Shown here: positions 1 to 7,129 of the stretch, piece after piece
How positions within the stretch are numbered: position 1 is the stretch's first letter
Layout: the number at the start of each line of letters is the position of its first letter
NCBI RefSeq assembly: GCF_003813775.1
Contig: NZ_RPDH01000001.1
Coordinates: 2,790,001-2,854,000, forward strand
DNA length: 64,000 nucleotides
Reading direction: 5' to 3'
Source: Chitinophaga lutea
GTDB lineage: Bacteria; Bacteroidota; Bacteroidia; Chitinophagales; Chitinophagaceae
Translations under genes and position numbers: made by a program
The notes under the pieces: generated by a model
Told to the model about the DNA's origin: nothing
Databases searched by the model: none
Seen by the model: the letters and a program-made list of their open reading frames with translations, nothing else

Positions 1-719
1 ACAAAGAAATGCCCGGCCGTTTCGGCAAACATACTTTTATGGCGGGCACCGGGCTGCACGATTCTTCCGCCGCACTCATCCCATATCTCATCCAGTTCCG
101 CGAGCCTTTCGTGCTGATATCCACCGGCACCTGGTGCATCAGCCTCAATCCTTTTAACGATACGCCCCTGACCCAGGAAGAACTGGCGCAGGACTGTCTT
201 TGTTACCTGTCGTACGAAGGAAAGCCCGTGAAAGCGTCGCGGTTGTTTGCCGGCAACGAACATGAGCAGGAGGTGAAGCGCATCGCCGCACATTTTAACC
301 AGTCCGCCCTGCATTACCGCACGATCACATACGACGCCGGCATCATGCGCGGTCTGAAACCGGGCGTGTTCGGCGAACGGGATTTGTCTGTTTTCTCGTC
401 GGATGTGGAAGCCTATCACCAGTTGATGCTCGATATCGCCATGCAGCAGTATCACGCCACGCAGCTGGTGCTGCAAGACCAGCCGGTGAAACGCATTTTT
501 GTGGACGGCGGTTTTGGCAAGAACGATCTCTACATGCATCTGCTCGCCAATCTTTTCCCGGAAACGGAAATATATGCCGCCACCATTCCGCAGGCCACTG
601 CACTCGGCGCCGCCCTGGCGCTGCACGCGGCGTGGAACAGCCGTCCCGTTCCAGGGAGCCTTATCGGGTTGAAGCGGTACGAGGCGGATGTAGTTGTGAT
701 GGATGGCCCCAAAAGATAA
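1..719 (+). CDS. FGGY-family carbohydrate kinase, C-terminal part (5' end outside window)
   Basis: The reading frame is open to the left edge, so the N-terminal half lies outside the window. What remains is the C-terminal actin-like ATPase lobe of an FGGY sugar kinase, which phosphorylates a sugar with ATP in the cytoplasm. Visible motifs are the STGTWCISLNPF strand-turn that binds ATP phosphates and, near the end, VDGGFGKNDLYMHLLANLF followed by PQATALGAALAL, the adenosine-binding and closing segments of the fold. The sequence resembles rhamnulokinase or fuculokinase relatives, but the sugar-binding lobe is missing and the substrate cannot be named. No terminator is evident after the stop. 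Confidence 0.85.
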   Translation, partial: KEMPGRFGKHTFMAGTGLHDSSAALIPYLIQFREPFVLISTGTWCISLNPFNDTPLTQEELAQDCLCYLSYEGKPVKASRLFAGNEHEQEVKRIAAHFNQSALHYRTITYDAGIMRGLKPGVFGERDLSVFSSDVEAYHQLMLDIAMQQYHATQLVLQDQPVKRIFVDGGFGKNDLYMHLLANLFPETEIYAATIPQATALGAALALHAAWNSRPVPGSLIGLKRYEADVVVMDGPKR

Positions 720-983
720 TTGGATTTTCAGGTGGATTTTGAAGCAATAGAACGAAACCGGAATATACAAACCTGTATCGTTGAGATAAACTTATGCCTT
801 AGGAAGACAATTCATTATTTCGGAGGTGGGAGGTTTCACCTGGCTTTGGGTAAGAAATGAATGGACAGGTGCGCGATGTGCGCATTCCGGGAATTATACG
901 CAGCCCAAATTTTGTTATTCCCCCGAATTTCCCCTATTTCGTTACCTGAAACGGCCGCTTATTCGGCCGGTTTCCAGCAAGCC

Positions 984-1562
984 ATGTATGACAATCTGCT
1001 CAAGAACATCACCCGCCACGTTCAGCTGAACGACGAAGAGATCACGCTCTTCCGTACATTCTGGACGGAGAAACAACTGCGGAAAGGCGATTACCTGCTG
1101 CGCAACGGCGAAGTGTGCCGCTACGATAACTATGTGGTTGCCGGCGCGCTGAAAGCGTTTTACATCCATCCGCAAACCGGGAAAGACGAGATTCTCTTTT
1201 TTTCGGTAGACGACTGGTGGGCCACGGATATGGACAGCTTCACCCGCCAGACGCCTTCCATCTACAACATCCAGGCGCTGAAAGACACAACATTGCTGCA
1301 GATCCATCACCAGGCGTTCGACGGCATGCTCACCGCCATTCCCCGGCTGGAACGTTATTTCCGCACAATCCTGCAAACCTACCTTGGCGCCATGCAACGC
1401 CGCATCATCATGGCGAATACATTCGATGCCGCCTATCGTTACAAGGATTTCCTGGAACGTTATCCCTCCCTGCCGGACAAAATCCCGCAATACCTCATTG
1501 CCTCGTATCTCGGCATCTCCCCCGAATTTTTAAGCCGCTTGCGGAAAAGAAAAAAATATTGA
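984..1562 (+). CDS. Crp/Fnr-family transcriptional regulator
   Basis: A 192-residue protein from the ATG at 984. A longer frame opens upstream at 861, but those extra 41 residues look non-coding and about 190 residues is the usual size in Bacteroidota. The N-terminal two thirds is a cyclic-nucleotide-binding-type beta-roll (RKGDYLLRNGEVCRYDNYVVAGALKAFY), the middle is the long dimer helix, and the C-terminus is a short winged helix (IASYLGISPEFLSRLRKR). There are no Fnr-type cysteine clusters. The stop codon overlaps an Fnr-like palindrome lying in front of the azoreductase gene, so this protein may control that neighbour. The effector is unknown. Confidence 0.85.
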   Translation: MYDNLLKNITRHVQLNDEEITLFRTFWTEKQLRKGDYLLRNGEVCRYDNYVVAGALKAFYIHPQTGKDEILFFSVDDWWATDMDSFTRQTPSIYNIQALKDTTLLQIHHQAFDGMLTAIPRLERYFRTILQTYLGAMQRRIIMANTFDAAYRYKDFLERYPSLPDKIPQYLIASYLGISPEFLSRLRKRKKY

Positions 1563-1572
1563 CCTGGTTCAA
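1559..1572. promoter_or_regulatory. Candidate Crp/Fnr operator upstream of azoR
   Basis: TTGACCTGGTTCAA has the TTGA-N6-TCAA layout of the Fnr/Dnr class of operators. It begins in the stop codon of the Crp/Fnr gene. A -7-like CAACTTTG lies at 1595-1602. If transcription starts about 5 bases after that, the palindrome centre is near -42, the classical class II activator position. Binding itself is inferred. Confidence 0.45.
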
Positions 1573-1622
1573 TTTTTCCCCGGCAACGCAAGCGCAACTT
1601 TGTCCTGTAAATAACCAGGGCC

Positions 1623-2297
1623 ATGAAAAAAATATTAGTGATCAACGCAAGTGTAAGGGGAGACAGATCCTACAGCAGGAAACTGACCCAATTATTCGTC
1701 GATAACTGGAAAGAGAGCCATCCCGAAGACCGTTTTACCTTCCGGGAAGTGGGCCTCGAAATCGTTCCGCATATTGATGAACGCTGGATTGCCGCCGCGT
1801 TTACGAAGCCGGCCGCCAGAACCGAAGAAAACCAGGCGGTGCTACGGCTCAGTAACGAGCTCGTTGCCGAATTGAAAGACCACGACATTTATGTACTGGG
1901 TACGCCCATGTACAACTGGTCAATCCCCAGCGGGCTCAAAGCTTACCTCGACCAGGTGATGCGCATGAATGAAACCTGGAAATTCCGCTCCGGCGTACCC
2001 GATGGCGATTACGTGGGGCTGCTTCACGACAAACAGTTGTTCATCCTTTCCAGCAGAGGCGATACAGGTTACGGTGCCGGCGAAAAAAATGCCCATATGA
2101 ATTTTCAGACCAGCTACCTGCAATTCCTTTTCGGCATCATGGGCGTGACGGACGTCACCACGTTTTCCCTGGATAACGAAGAATTTGGCGGTGAGATATT
2201 TGAACGGTCGAAGGAGGGCGTCCGGGAGCAGATACTGGCAGTTGCCCGGCAGCCTGCTTTTGCGGTTGATGCGGCGGAGTGCTTAAGTAACGGGTAA
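1623..2297 (+). CDS. azoR: FMN-dependent NADH:quinone oxidoreductase / azoreductase
   Basis: A 224-residue flavodoxin-like protein of the AzoR/NQO family, which uses NADH and FMN for two-electron reduction of quinones and azo compounds in the cytoplasm. The FMN phosphate loop is near residues 8-18 (NASVRGDRSYSRKL), the isoalloxazine-contacting segment is TPMYNWSIPSGLKAYLDQ around residues 93-110, and SSRGDTGYG near residue 140 is the third conserved FMN loop. Length is normal for the family. It starts 60 bases after a Crp/Fnr regulator and has an Fnr-like palindrome upstream, a common arrangement for redox-stress quinone reductases. The physiological substrate is not known. Confidence 0.88.
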   Translation: MKKILVINASVRGDRSYSRKLTQLFVDNWKESHPEDRFTFREVGLEIVPHIDERWIAAAFTKPAARTEENQAVLRLSNELVAELKDHDIYVLGTPMYNWSIPSGLKAYLDQVMRMNETWKFRSGVPDGDYVGLLHDKQLFILSSRGDTGYGAGEKNAHMNFQTSYLQFLFGIMGVTDVTTFSLDNEEFGGEIFERSKEGVREQILAVARQPAFAVDAAECLSNG

Positions 2298-2329
2298 TGC
2301 CCGGGAGCTTGCATTCTGCTGAAAAACAG

Positions 2330-2353
2330 AAAAGGCTACCGAAGCAGCCTTTT
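2330..2353. terminator. Bidirectional rho-independent terminator
   Basis: Eight-base arms AAAAGGCT and AGCCTTTT around an 8-base loop. It sits between azoR and the opposing tRNA-Leu. The minus-strand side continues into a T-rich tail, so it can end both transcripts. Confidence 0.7.
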
Positions 2354-2373
2354 GACAAATTGATCGTTTTTCG

Positions 2374-2455
2374 TGCGGGTGATAGGACTCGAACCTACAT
2401 GCCGTGAAGCACCAGATCCTAAGTCTGGCGTGTCTACCAATTTCACCACACCCGC
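2374..2455 (-). tRNA. tRNA-Leu (anticodon UAG)
   Basis: Read on the minus strand, the acceptor stem GCGGGTG pairs with CACCCGC followed by discriminator A. The anticodon arm is CCAGA-CTTAGGA-TCTGG with UAG at positions 34-36. A long variable arm (TGCTTCACGGCA) and the TTCGAGTCC T loop are present, as expected for a class II leucine tRNA. CCA is not encoded. Confidence 0.95.
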
Positions 2456-2479
2456 AATTTCCCTCCCGAAAAAGGTCTG

Positions 2480-2487
2480 CAAAGGTA
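2480..2487 (-). promoter_or_regulatory. Bacteroidota -7 box for tRNA-Leu
   Basis: TACCTTTG on the minus strand, about 25 bases before the tRNA 5' end, matches TAnnTTTG exactly. A clear -33 element is not evident. Confidence 0.6.
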
Positions 2488-2615
2488 TCGTTTTTTGCCA
2501 ATTTTAAAAATAATTATAACATGAGGGAGACCGCTTCTGTAATCGCCATCTAACCGTTCACCAGCAAGGGTTTCAGATTTTTGCCCCGCCGCCACAGCGG
2601 CTTTGCACCGTGTTC

Positions 2616-2727
2616 AACGAACCTTCAACGAAGGACCAACGAAGGACGAACGAACCTGCAGTTTTGCGCTCATCCTTCGTTGATCTCCCTGTGTAGCTTC
2701 GTTCATCCTTCGTTCAAAACGGCCGCA
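2616..2727. repeat. ACGAAGGA repeat array with inverted second half
   Basis: Two copies of CAACGAAGGAC follow each other at about an 11-base step near 2627-2649, then GAACGAACC. Some 20 bases further the complementary motif TCCTTCGTT appears in reverse (near 2672 and 2708). The arms could fold into a long imperfect hairpin. The rest of the gap between tRNA-Leu and the (p)ppGpp gene (2488-2903) is GC-rich and has no credible gene. Confidence 0.6.
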
Positions 2728-2903
2728 AGGCGAGGCGGGGAAGGGCAAAACACCTGCCCCCGGCAGGTTTTGCGGGAACGGCGCCCGGTCCCAAGCGGGG
2801 CGGGATGCCCTGGGGGCCTCGCCCGCCGGGAACTGCCGCCCGCCACCCCAACCCCCTGAAAATCACCCGGTTCCCCCCGCTTCTTATACTGCTGCCGATT
2901 TCG

Positions 2904-2911
2904 TAATTTTG
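2904..2911 (+). promoter_or_regulatory. -7 box directly in front of the (p)ppGpp synthase gene
   Basis: TAATTTTG matches TAnnTTTG and ends only 8 bases before the ATG at 2920. If it is used, the mRNA would be leaderless or have a leader of a few bases. Confidence 0.5.
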
Positions 2912-2919
2912 GACTTAGC

Positions 2920-5151
2920 ATGGAAACAGTGACCGTTCAAAAATATAACCTCGACGAAGAGCAGGAGAAGAAAGAGATCGTCCGGCATTACCGGGCCCTT
3001 TTACGAGCCCTTAAGCCCCGCCTCAAAAAAGGTGACAGGGAATTGGTTCGCACCGCCTTTGAGATGGCAGCCGATGCCCACAAGGATATGCGCCGCAAAT
3101 CCGGGGAGCCCTATATCCTCCACCCCCTGGCCGTGGCCCAGATCACCGTGGAAGAGATCGGCCTCGGCGTGCGCTCCGCCATCTGCGCGCTGCTGCACGA
3201 TACCGTGGAAGATACCGAGGTGACCCTGGAAGACGTGGAACGCGAGTTCGGCACCGAAATCGCCCATATCGTCAACGGGCTCACCAAAATATCGACCGTC
3301 ATTGATTCCAGCACCAGTACGGCGCAGGCCGAAAACTTCAAAAAGATACTGCTGACCCTGGCGGACGACCCGAGGGTCATCCTCATCAAGCTGGCCGACC
3401 GCCTGCATAATATGCGCACGCTCGACAGCATGAGCCGGGAGAAACAGCTGAAAATAGCCTCTGAAACGGTATTCATCTACGCCCCGCTGGCGCACCGCCT
3501 CGGCCTTTACATCATCAAAAGCGAGATGGAAGACCTGGCCATGAAATACACCGAACAGGACCAGTACCGCGAAATCGCCCGCCGCCTCAAGGAAACCAAG
3601 CGCGAGCGCACCCGCTACATCAACGAATTCATCAAACCGATCAAGGAAGTACTCCAGGAAGAAGGCTTCCAGTTCGAAATATACGGCCGCCCCAAAAGCA
3701 TCCATTCCATCTGGAACAAGATCAAGACCAAAGGCGTGCAGTTCGAAGAGGTATATGATCTTTTCGCCATCCGTATCATCCTGGATTCGGCGCTCGACAA
3801 GGAAAAGGCGGACTGCTGGAAGGTGTATTCCATCATCACCGACTTTTACCACCCCAGCCCCGAGCGTACCCGCGACTGGCTCAGCAACCCGAAAAGCAAC
3901 GGCTATGAGGCCCTGCACGTGACGGTGATGGGCCCCAACGGCAAATGGGTGGAGGTGCAGATACGCAGTAAAAGGATGAACGACTATGCGGAAAAAGGCG
4001 TAGCCGCCCACTGGCGCTATAAAGAAGGCAACCAGAGCGTGCAGGAGTCGAAGTTCGAACAGTGGTTCAGCCAGATCAGGGAAATCCTCAACAGCCCGGA
4101 TTCCAATACGCTCGACTTCCTCGCGGATTTCAAAAGCAACCTTTTCACCGAGGAAATATATGTATACACGCCCAAGGGCGACCTGAAGATCCTGCCGGTG
4201 GGCTCTACCGCGCTGGATTTCGCGTATTCCATCCACAGCGCCGTGGGCAACAAGTGTATCGGCGCCAAGGTGAACTACAAACTGGTGCCCCTCAGCCACA
4301 AGCTCCGCAGCGGCGACCAGGTGGAGATCATCACCTCCAACAAACAGAAACCTTCGGAAGACTGGCTGAATTTCGTGCTCACGGCCAAAGCCAAAAGCAA
4401 GATCAAGGACGCCCTCAAGGAAGAGAAGCGGAAAGTGGCCATGGACGGCAAAGAGCTGCTGGAGCGCAAGCTGGACCATATGAAGGCCTCCGCCAGCCAG
4501 TACAACATCAATGAACTGGTGCAGTTCTATAAACAGCCTTCCCCGCTCGACCTGTACTACCAGATCGCGGTGAAAAACATCGATCTGAAGGAGCTCAAGC
4601 AGTTCAACGTGTTGGGCGACAAGCTGGAAGCGCCCAAACCGGTCAAGCTCCCCGAGCTGCCGGCCGAGGAACCGCACAAACAGACCTCCAAGAAAGACGC
4701 CGAGCTGATCATTTTCGGGGAAAGCTCGGACAAGATCGCCTACAAGCTGGCCAACTGCTGCCGGCCCATCCCCGGCGACGACGTATTCGGCTTCATTACG
4801 GCCAGCGAAGGCCTTAAAATACACCGCACCAACTGTCCCAATGCGGCGCAGCTGCTGTCGCATTACGGGCACAGGGTGGTAAAAACGAAATGGGTCAAGA
4901 ACCGCGAAATCTCTTTCCTGACGGGCCTCCGCATTGTGGGGATGGACGATGTGGGGGTGATCCACAAAATCACCAACATCATCTCCGGCGAGCTGAAAAT
5001 CAACATCGCCGGGCTCACCATCGAATCCCGGGAAGGTCTGTTCGAAGGGCTGATCAAAGTGTTCGTACACGACAAAGACGAACTGGAAGAGCTGGTGCAG
5101 CGCCTCAAGGGGCTGGACGGCATTCAGAGCGTCAGCCGCCTGGAAGATTAA
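2920..5151 (+). CDS. Bifunctional (p)ppGpp synthase/hydrolase (RelA/SpoT family)
   Basis: A 743-residue long Rel protein that makes and degrades (p)ppGpp, the stringent-response alarmone. The hydrolase domain is intact: YILHPLAVAQI near residues 65-75, the HD pair in LLHDTVEDT at about 91-99, and LADRLHNMRT near 150. The synthetase domain follows (YGRPKSIHSIWNK near 245, YDLFAIRII near 275). Next come a TGS domain (YVYTPKGDLKILPVGSTALDF, about 410-470), a conserved-cysteine region (LANCCRPIPGDDVFGF, about 610-627) and a C-terminal ACT domain (about 665-740). Because the hydrolase motifs are present it should be Rel/SpoT-like rather than monofunctional RelA. The start matches family N-termini (YNLDEEQEKKEIVRHYRALL). 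Confidence 0.95.
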   Translation: METVTVQKYNLDEEQEKKEIVRHYRALLRALKPRLKKGDRELVRTAFEMAADAHKDMRRKSGEPYILHPLAVAQITVEEIGLGVRSAICALLHDTVEDTEVTLEDVEREFGTEIAHIVNGLTKISTVIDSSTSTAQAENFKKILLTLADDPRVILIKLADRLHNMRTLDSMSREKQLKIASETVFIYAPLAHRLGLYIIKSEMEDLAMKYTEQDQYREIARRLKETKRERTRYINEFIKPIKEVLQEEGFQFEIYGRPKSIHSIWNKIKTKGVQFEEVYDLFAIRIILDSALDKEKADCWKVYSIITDFYHPSPERTRDWLSNPKSNGYEALHVTVMGPNGKWVEVQIRSKRMNDYAEKGVAAHWRYKEGNQSVQESKFEQWFSQIREILNSPDSNTLDFLADFKSNLFTEEIYVYTPKGDLKILPVGSTALDFAYSIHSAVGNKCIGAKVNYKLVPLSHKLRSGDQVEIITSNKQKPSEDWLNFVLTAKAKSKIKDALKEEKRKVAMDGKELLERKLDHMKASASQYNINELVQFYKQPSPLDLYYQIAVKNIDLKELKQFNVLGDKLEAPKPVKLPELPAEEPHKQTSKKDAELIIFGESSDKIAYKLANCCRPIPGDDVFGFITASEGLKIHRTNCPNAAQLLSHYGHRVVKTKWVKNREISFLTGLRIVGMDDVGVIHKITNIISGELKINIAGLTIESREGLFEGLIKVFVHDKDELEELVQRLKGLDGIQSVSRLED

Positions 5152-5180
5152 ATTTCCTGCAACAATTCATTCAATCGCCT

Positions 5181-5188
5181 TATTTTTG
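5181..5188 (+). promoter_or_regulatory. -7 box for purA
   Basis: TATTTTTG, an exact TAnnTTTG match, lies 33 bases before the purA ATG in an AT-rich gap of 70 bases. Confidence 0.6.
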
Positions 5189-5221
5189 CTCCTTCTTTAA
5201 AAACATAAATCTTTTTCAACA

Positions 5222-6484
5222 ATGGTAGATGTACTGCTGGGGCTGCAATGGGGCGACGAAGGCAAGGGCAAGATCGTGGACTATTTTGCGGGTAAATATG
5301 ATGTGATTGCCCGTTTTCAGGGTGGCCCGAATGCCGGCCATACCCTGTATGTCAATAATCAGAAAGTTGTGCTGCACACCATTCCCTCCGGTGTGTTCCA
5401 TGGTAATACCCTCAACCTCATCGGCAACGGTGTGGTGCTGGACCCTGTGACGTTCAAAAAAGAATGCCAGACCGTGGCCGCCCTTGGCATCGACCTGAAG
5501 AAGAACCTCTTTATAGCGGAAAAAACGCATATCATCGTACCTACGCACCGTGCGCTGGACAAGGCTTCCGAACTGTCGAAAGGGCAGGAGAAGATCGGTT
5601 CCACCCTCAAAGGCATCGGTCCCGCATATATGGACAAAACGGGCCGTAACGGCCTGCGCGTGGGCGACGTGCTGCACCCGGACTTCGAGGTGCTGTACGG
5701 CAAGCTCAAAACCAAACACCTGCAACTGCTGGCCAATTACGACTTCACCGAAGACATCACCGAATGGGAAAAAGACTTTTTCGAAGCGGTGGAGTTCCTC
5801 CGGGAAATGAACATCGTAGGCGGCGAATACTGGCTGAACAACCACCTGAAAGCCGGTAAGAAAGTACTGGCCGAAGGCGCCCAGGGCAGCATGCTCGACG
5901 TGGATTTCGGTACTTACCCGTTTGTCACCTCTTCCAGCACCATTTCCGCAGGCGTTTGCACCGGCCTGGGCATTGCGCCCAAATGGATCCGCGAAGTGAT
6001 CGGCGTTACCAAAGCATACTGCACCCGTGTGGGCAGCGGCGCTTTCCCCACCGAACTGGAAGATGAAACCGGCGAAACGCTCCGCCAGGCAGGTCACGAA
6101 TTCGGCGCAACAACAGGGCGCCCCCGCCGCTGCGGCTGGATCGACCTCGTGGCCCTCGATTATACCTGCATGCTCAGCGGCGTTACACAGCTGGTAATGA
6201 CCAAAAGCGACGTGCTCGACGCTTTCAAAACCGTCAACGCCTGCGTGGCATATGAAATCAATGGTAAACAAACGAAAGAGATGCCGTTCCAGATCAACGG
6301 CCTTACCATCAAACCCGTACTGGAAAGTTTTCCCGGATGGTCTGCACCTACTGCTGCAAGCCGGGAATACAATGCTTTACCTGCGGAAATGAAAAATTTC
6401 TTATCTTTTGTGGAGAGCTACCTGGGGGTACCGGTACAATACGTGTCAAACGGCCCTGGCAGGGACCAGATACTGGAAAAGTAA
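5222..6484 (+). CDS. purA: Adenylosuccinate synthase
   Basis: A 420-residue enzyme that joins IMP and aspartate using GTP, the first committed step from IMP to AMP. The N-terminal GTP/IMP signature QWGDEGKGKIVDYFA begins at residue 9, with the catalytic Asp and the P-loop-like glycines. GGPNAGHTLY near 38-47 carries the catalytic His. GSTLKGIGPAYMDKTGRNGLR near 128-148 is the IMP-binding and switch segment, and ATTGRPRRCGWID near 298-310 is the C-terminal signature. Length and motifs are complete. It has its own -7 box. A purQ gene lies 6 kb downstream but the two are not in one operon. Confidence 0.97.
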   Translation: MVDVLLGLQWGDEGKGKIVDYFAGKYDVIARFQGGPNAGHTLYVNNQKVVLHTIPSGVFHGNTLNLIGNGVVLDPVTFKKECQTVAALGIDLKKNLFIAEKTHIIVPTHRALDKASELSKGQEKIGSTLKGIGPAYMDKTGRNGLRVGDVLHPDFEVLYGKLKTKHLQLLANYDFTEDITEWEKDFFEAVEFLREMNIVGGEYWLNNHLKAGKKVLAEGAQGSMLDVDFGTYPFVTSSSTISAGVCTGLGIAPKWIREVIGVTKAYCTRVGSGAFPTELEDETGETLRQAGHEFGATTGRPRRCGWIDLVALDYTCMLSGVTQLVMTKSDVLDAFKTVNACVAYEINGKQTKEMPFQINGLTIKPVLESFPGWSAPTAASREYNALPAEMKNFLSFVESYLGVPVQYVSNGPGRDQILEK

Positions 6485-6580
6485 AGTCAAAAAAATACAA
6501 AAAAAAGAGTCAAAAAAAAATTTGGCTAATCAAAAAAACTGTTAAAACTTTACCTTAGAATCTAATTGTAACGTACCATT

Positions 6581-7120
6581 ATGAAATCAAAATCTGATAA
6601 AGAAAAAGAGACTAAAAAAACTACTTCACCAAAGACTGACAAAGCCTCTGAAAAGAAGGCTGCAGGTAAGCCTAAAAAGGAAGTAGACGAGGATGAAGAG
6701 GAGGATGAGGAGGATGCTCCCCGGAAGTCTGCTGCTTCAAAAAAATCAGATAAGCTTGCGGCAAAATCCAAAAAAGAAGAAGACGAAGATGAGGACGACG
6801 ACGATGATGATGATGACGATGCTCCGAAAAAAGGTGCAAAGAAACCAACAGCAAAAGCCGGCGCCAAAAAGAAGAAAGACGACGATGATGAAGAGGATGA
6901 CGACGAGGATTTTGACGACGATGACGATGCCTGGGAAAAAGGAGAAGATGAAGACTACGATCCCGACTTCGAAGAGTTCGACATGCCCAAACCCAAAAGC
7001 AAACGCGGCCGCCCCAGCACCAAAAAAGGTGACGACGATGACCTGGATATCGACGACGAGTTCAAGGACATGGGCATGTTCAACGACCGGTTTGATGATG
7101 ACGATGATGATGATTTCTAA
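6581..7120 (+). CDS. Low-complexity acidic/lysine-rich protein with AT-hook core
   Basis: A 179-residue protein built almost entirely of alternating Lys/Ala-rich and Asp/Glu-rich tracts, including a run of nine Asp near residue 75. Residues 139-149 read KSKRGRPSTKK, whose RGRP core is the minor-groove-binding AT-hook motif. The C-terminus (FKDMGMFNDRF plus an Asp tract) is the least repetitive part. There is no signal peptide or membrane segment. The composition suggests a disordered, possibly nucleoid-associated protein, but no function is established. The stop codon is in the same frame as pabB, whose GTG start follows after 9 bases. No strong promoter box is seen in the AT-rich gap upstream. 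Confidence 0.8.
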   Translation: MKSKSDKEKETKKTTSPKTDKASEKKAAGKPKKEVDEDEEEDEEDAPRKSAASKKSDKLAAKSKKEEDEDEDDDDDDDDDAPKKGAKKPTAKAGAKKKKDDDDEEDDDEDFDDDDDAWEKGEDEDYDPDFEEFDMPKPKSKRGRPSTKKGDDDDLDIDDEFKDMGMFNDRFDDDDDDDF

Positions 7121-7129
7121 TCCGTAAAC

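Noticed and set aside
861..983. N-terminal extension of the Crp/Fnr protein
   Set aside because: The 41 extra residues are Cys/Ser/Pro-rich and absent from the usual family length; the ATG at 984 is preferred.
2752..2770. ACCTGCC/GGCAGGT dyad as a terminator
   Set aside because: It is a short stem in very GC-rich DNA with only four T after it and no gene to terminate.
2581..2859. 92-codon frame in the gap before the (p)ppGpp gene
   Set aside because: It runs through the ACGAAGGA repeat array and GC-rich spacer and has a random-looking Arg/Pro/Cys composition.
3001..5070. 689-codon open frame on the minus strand opposite the (p)ppGpp gene
   Set aside because: It is an antisense shadow: the plus-strand frame is a complete Rel protein and the minus-strand translation has no recognisable domain and a skewed composition.
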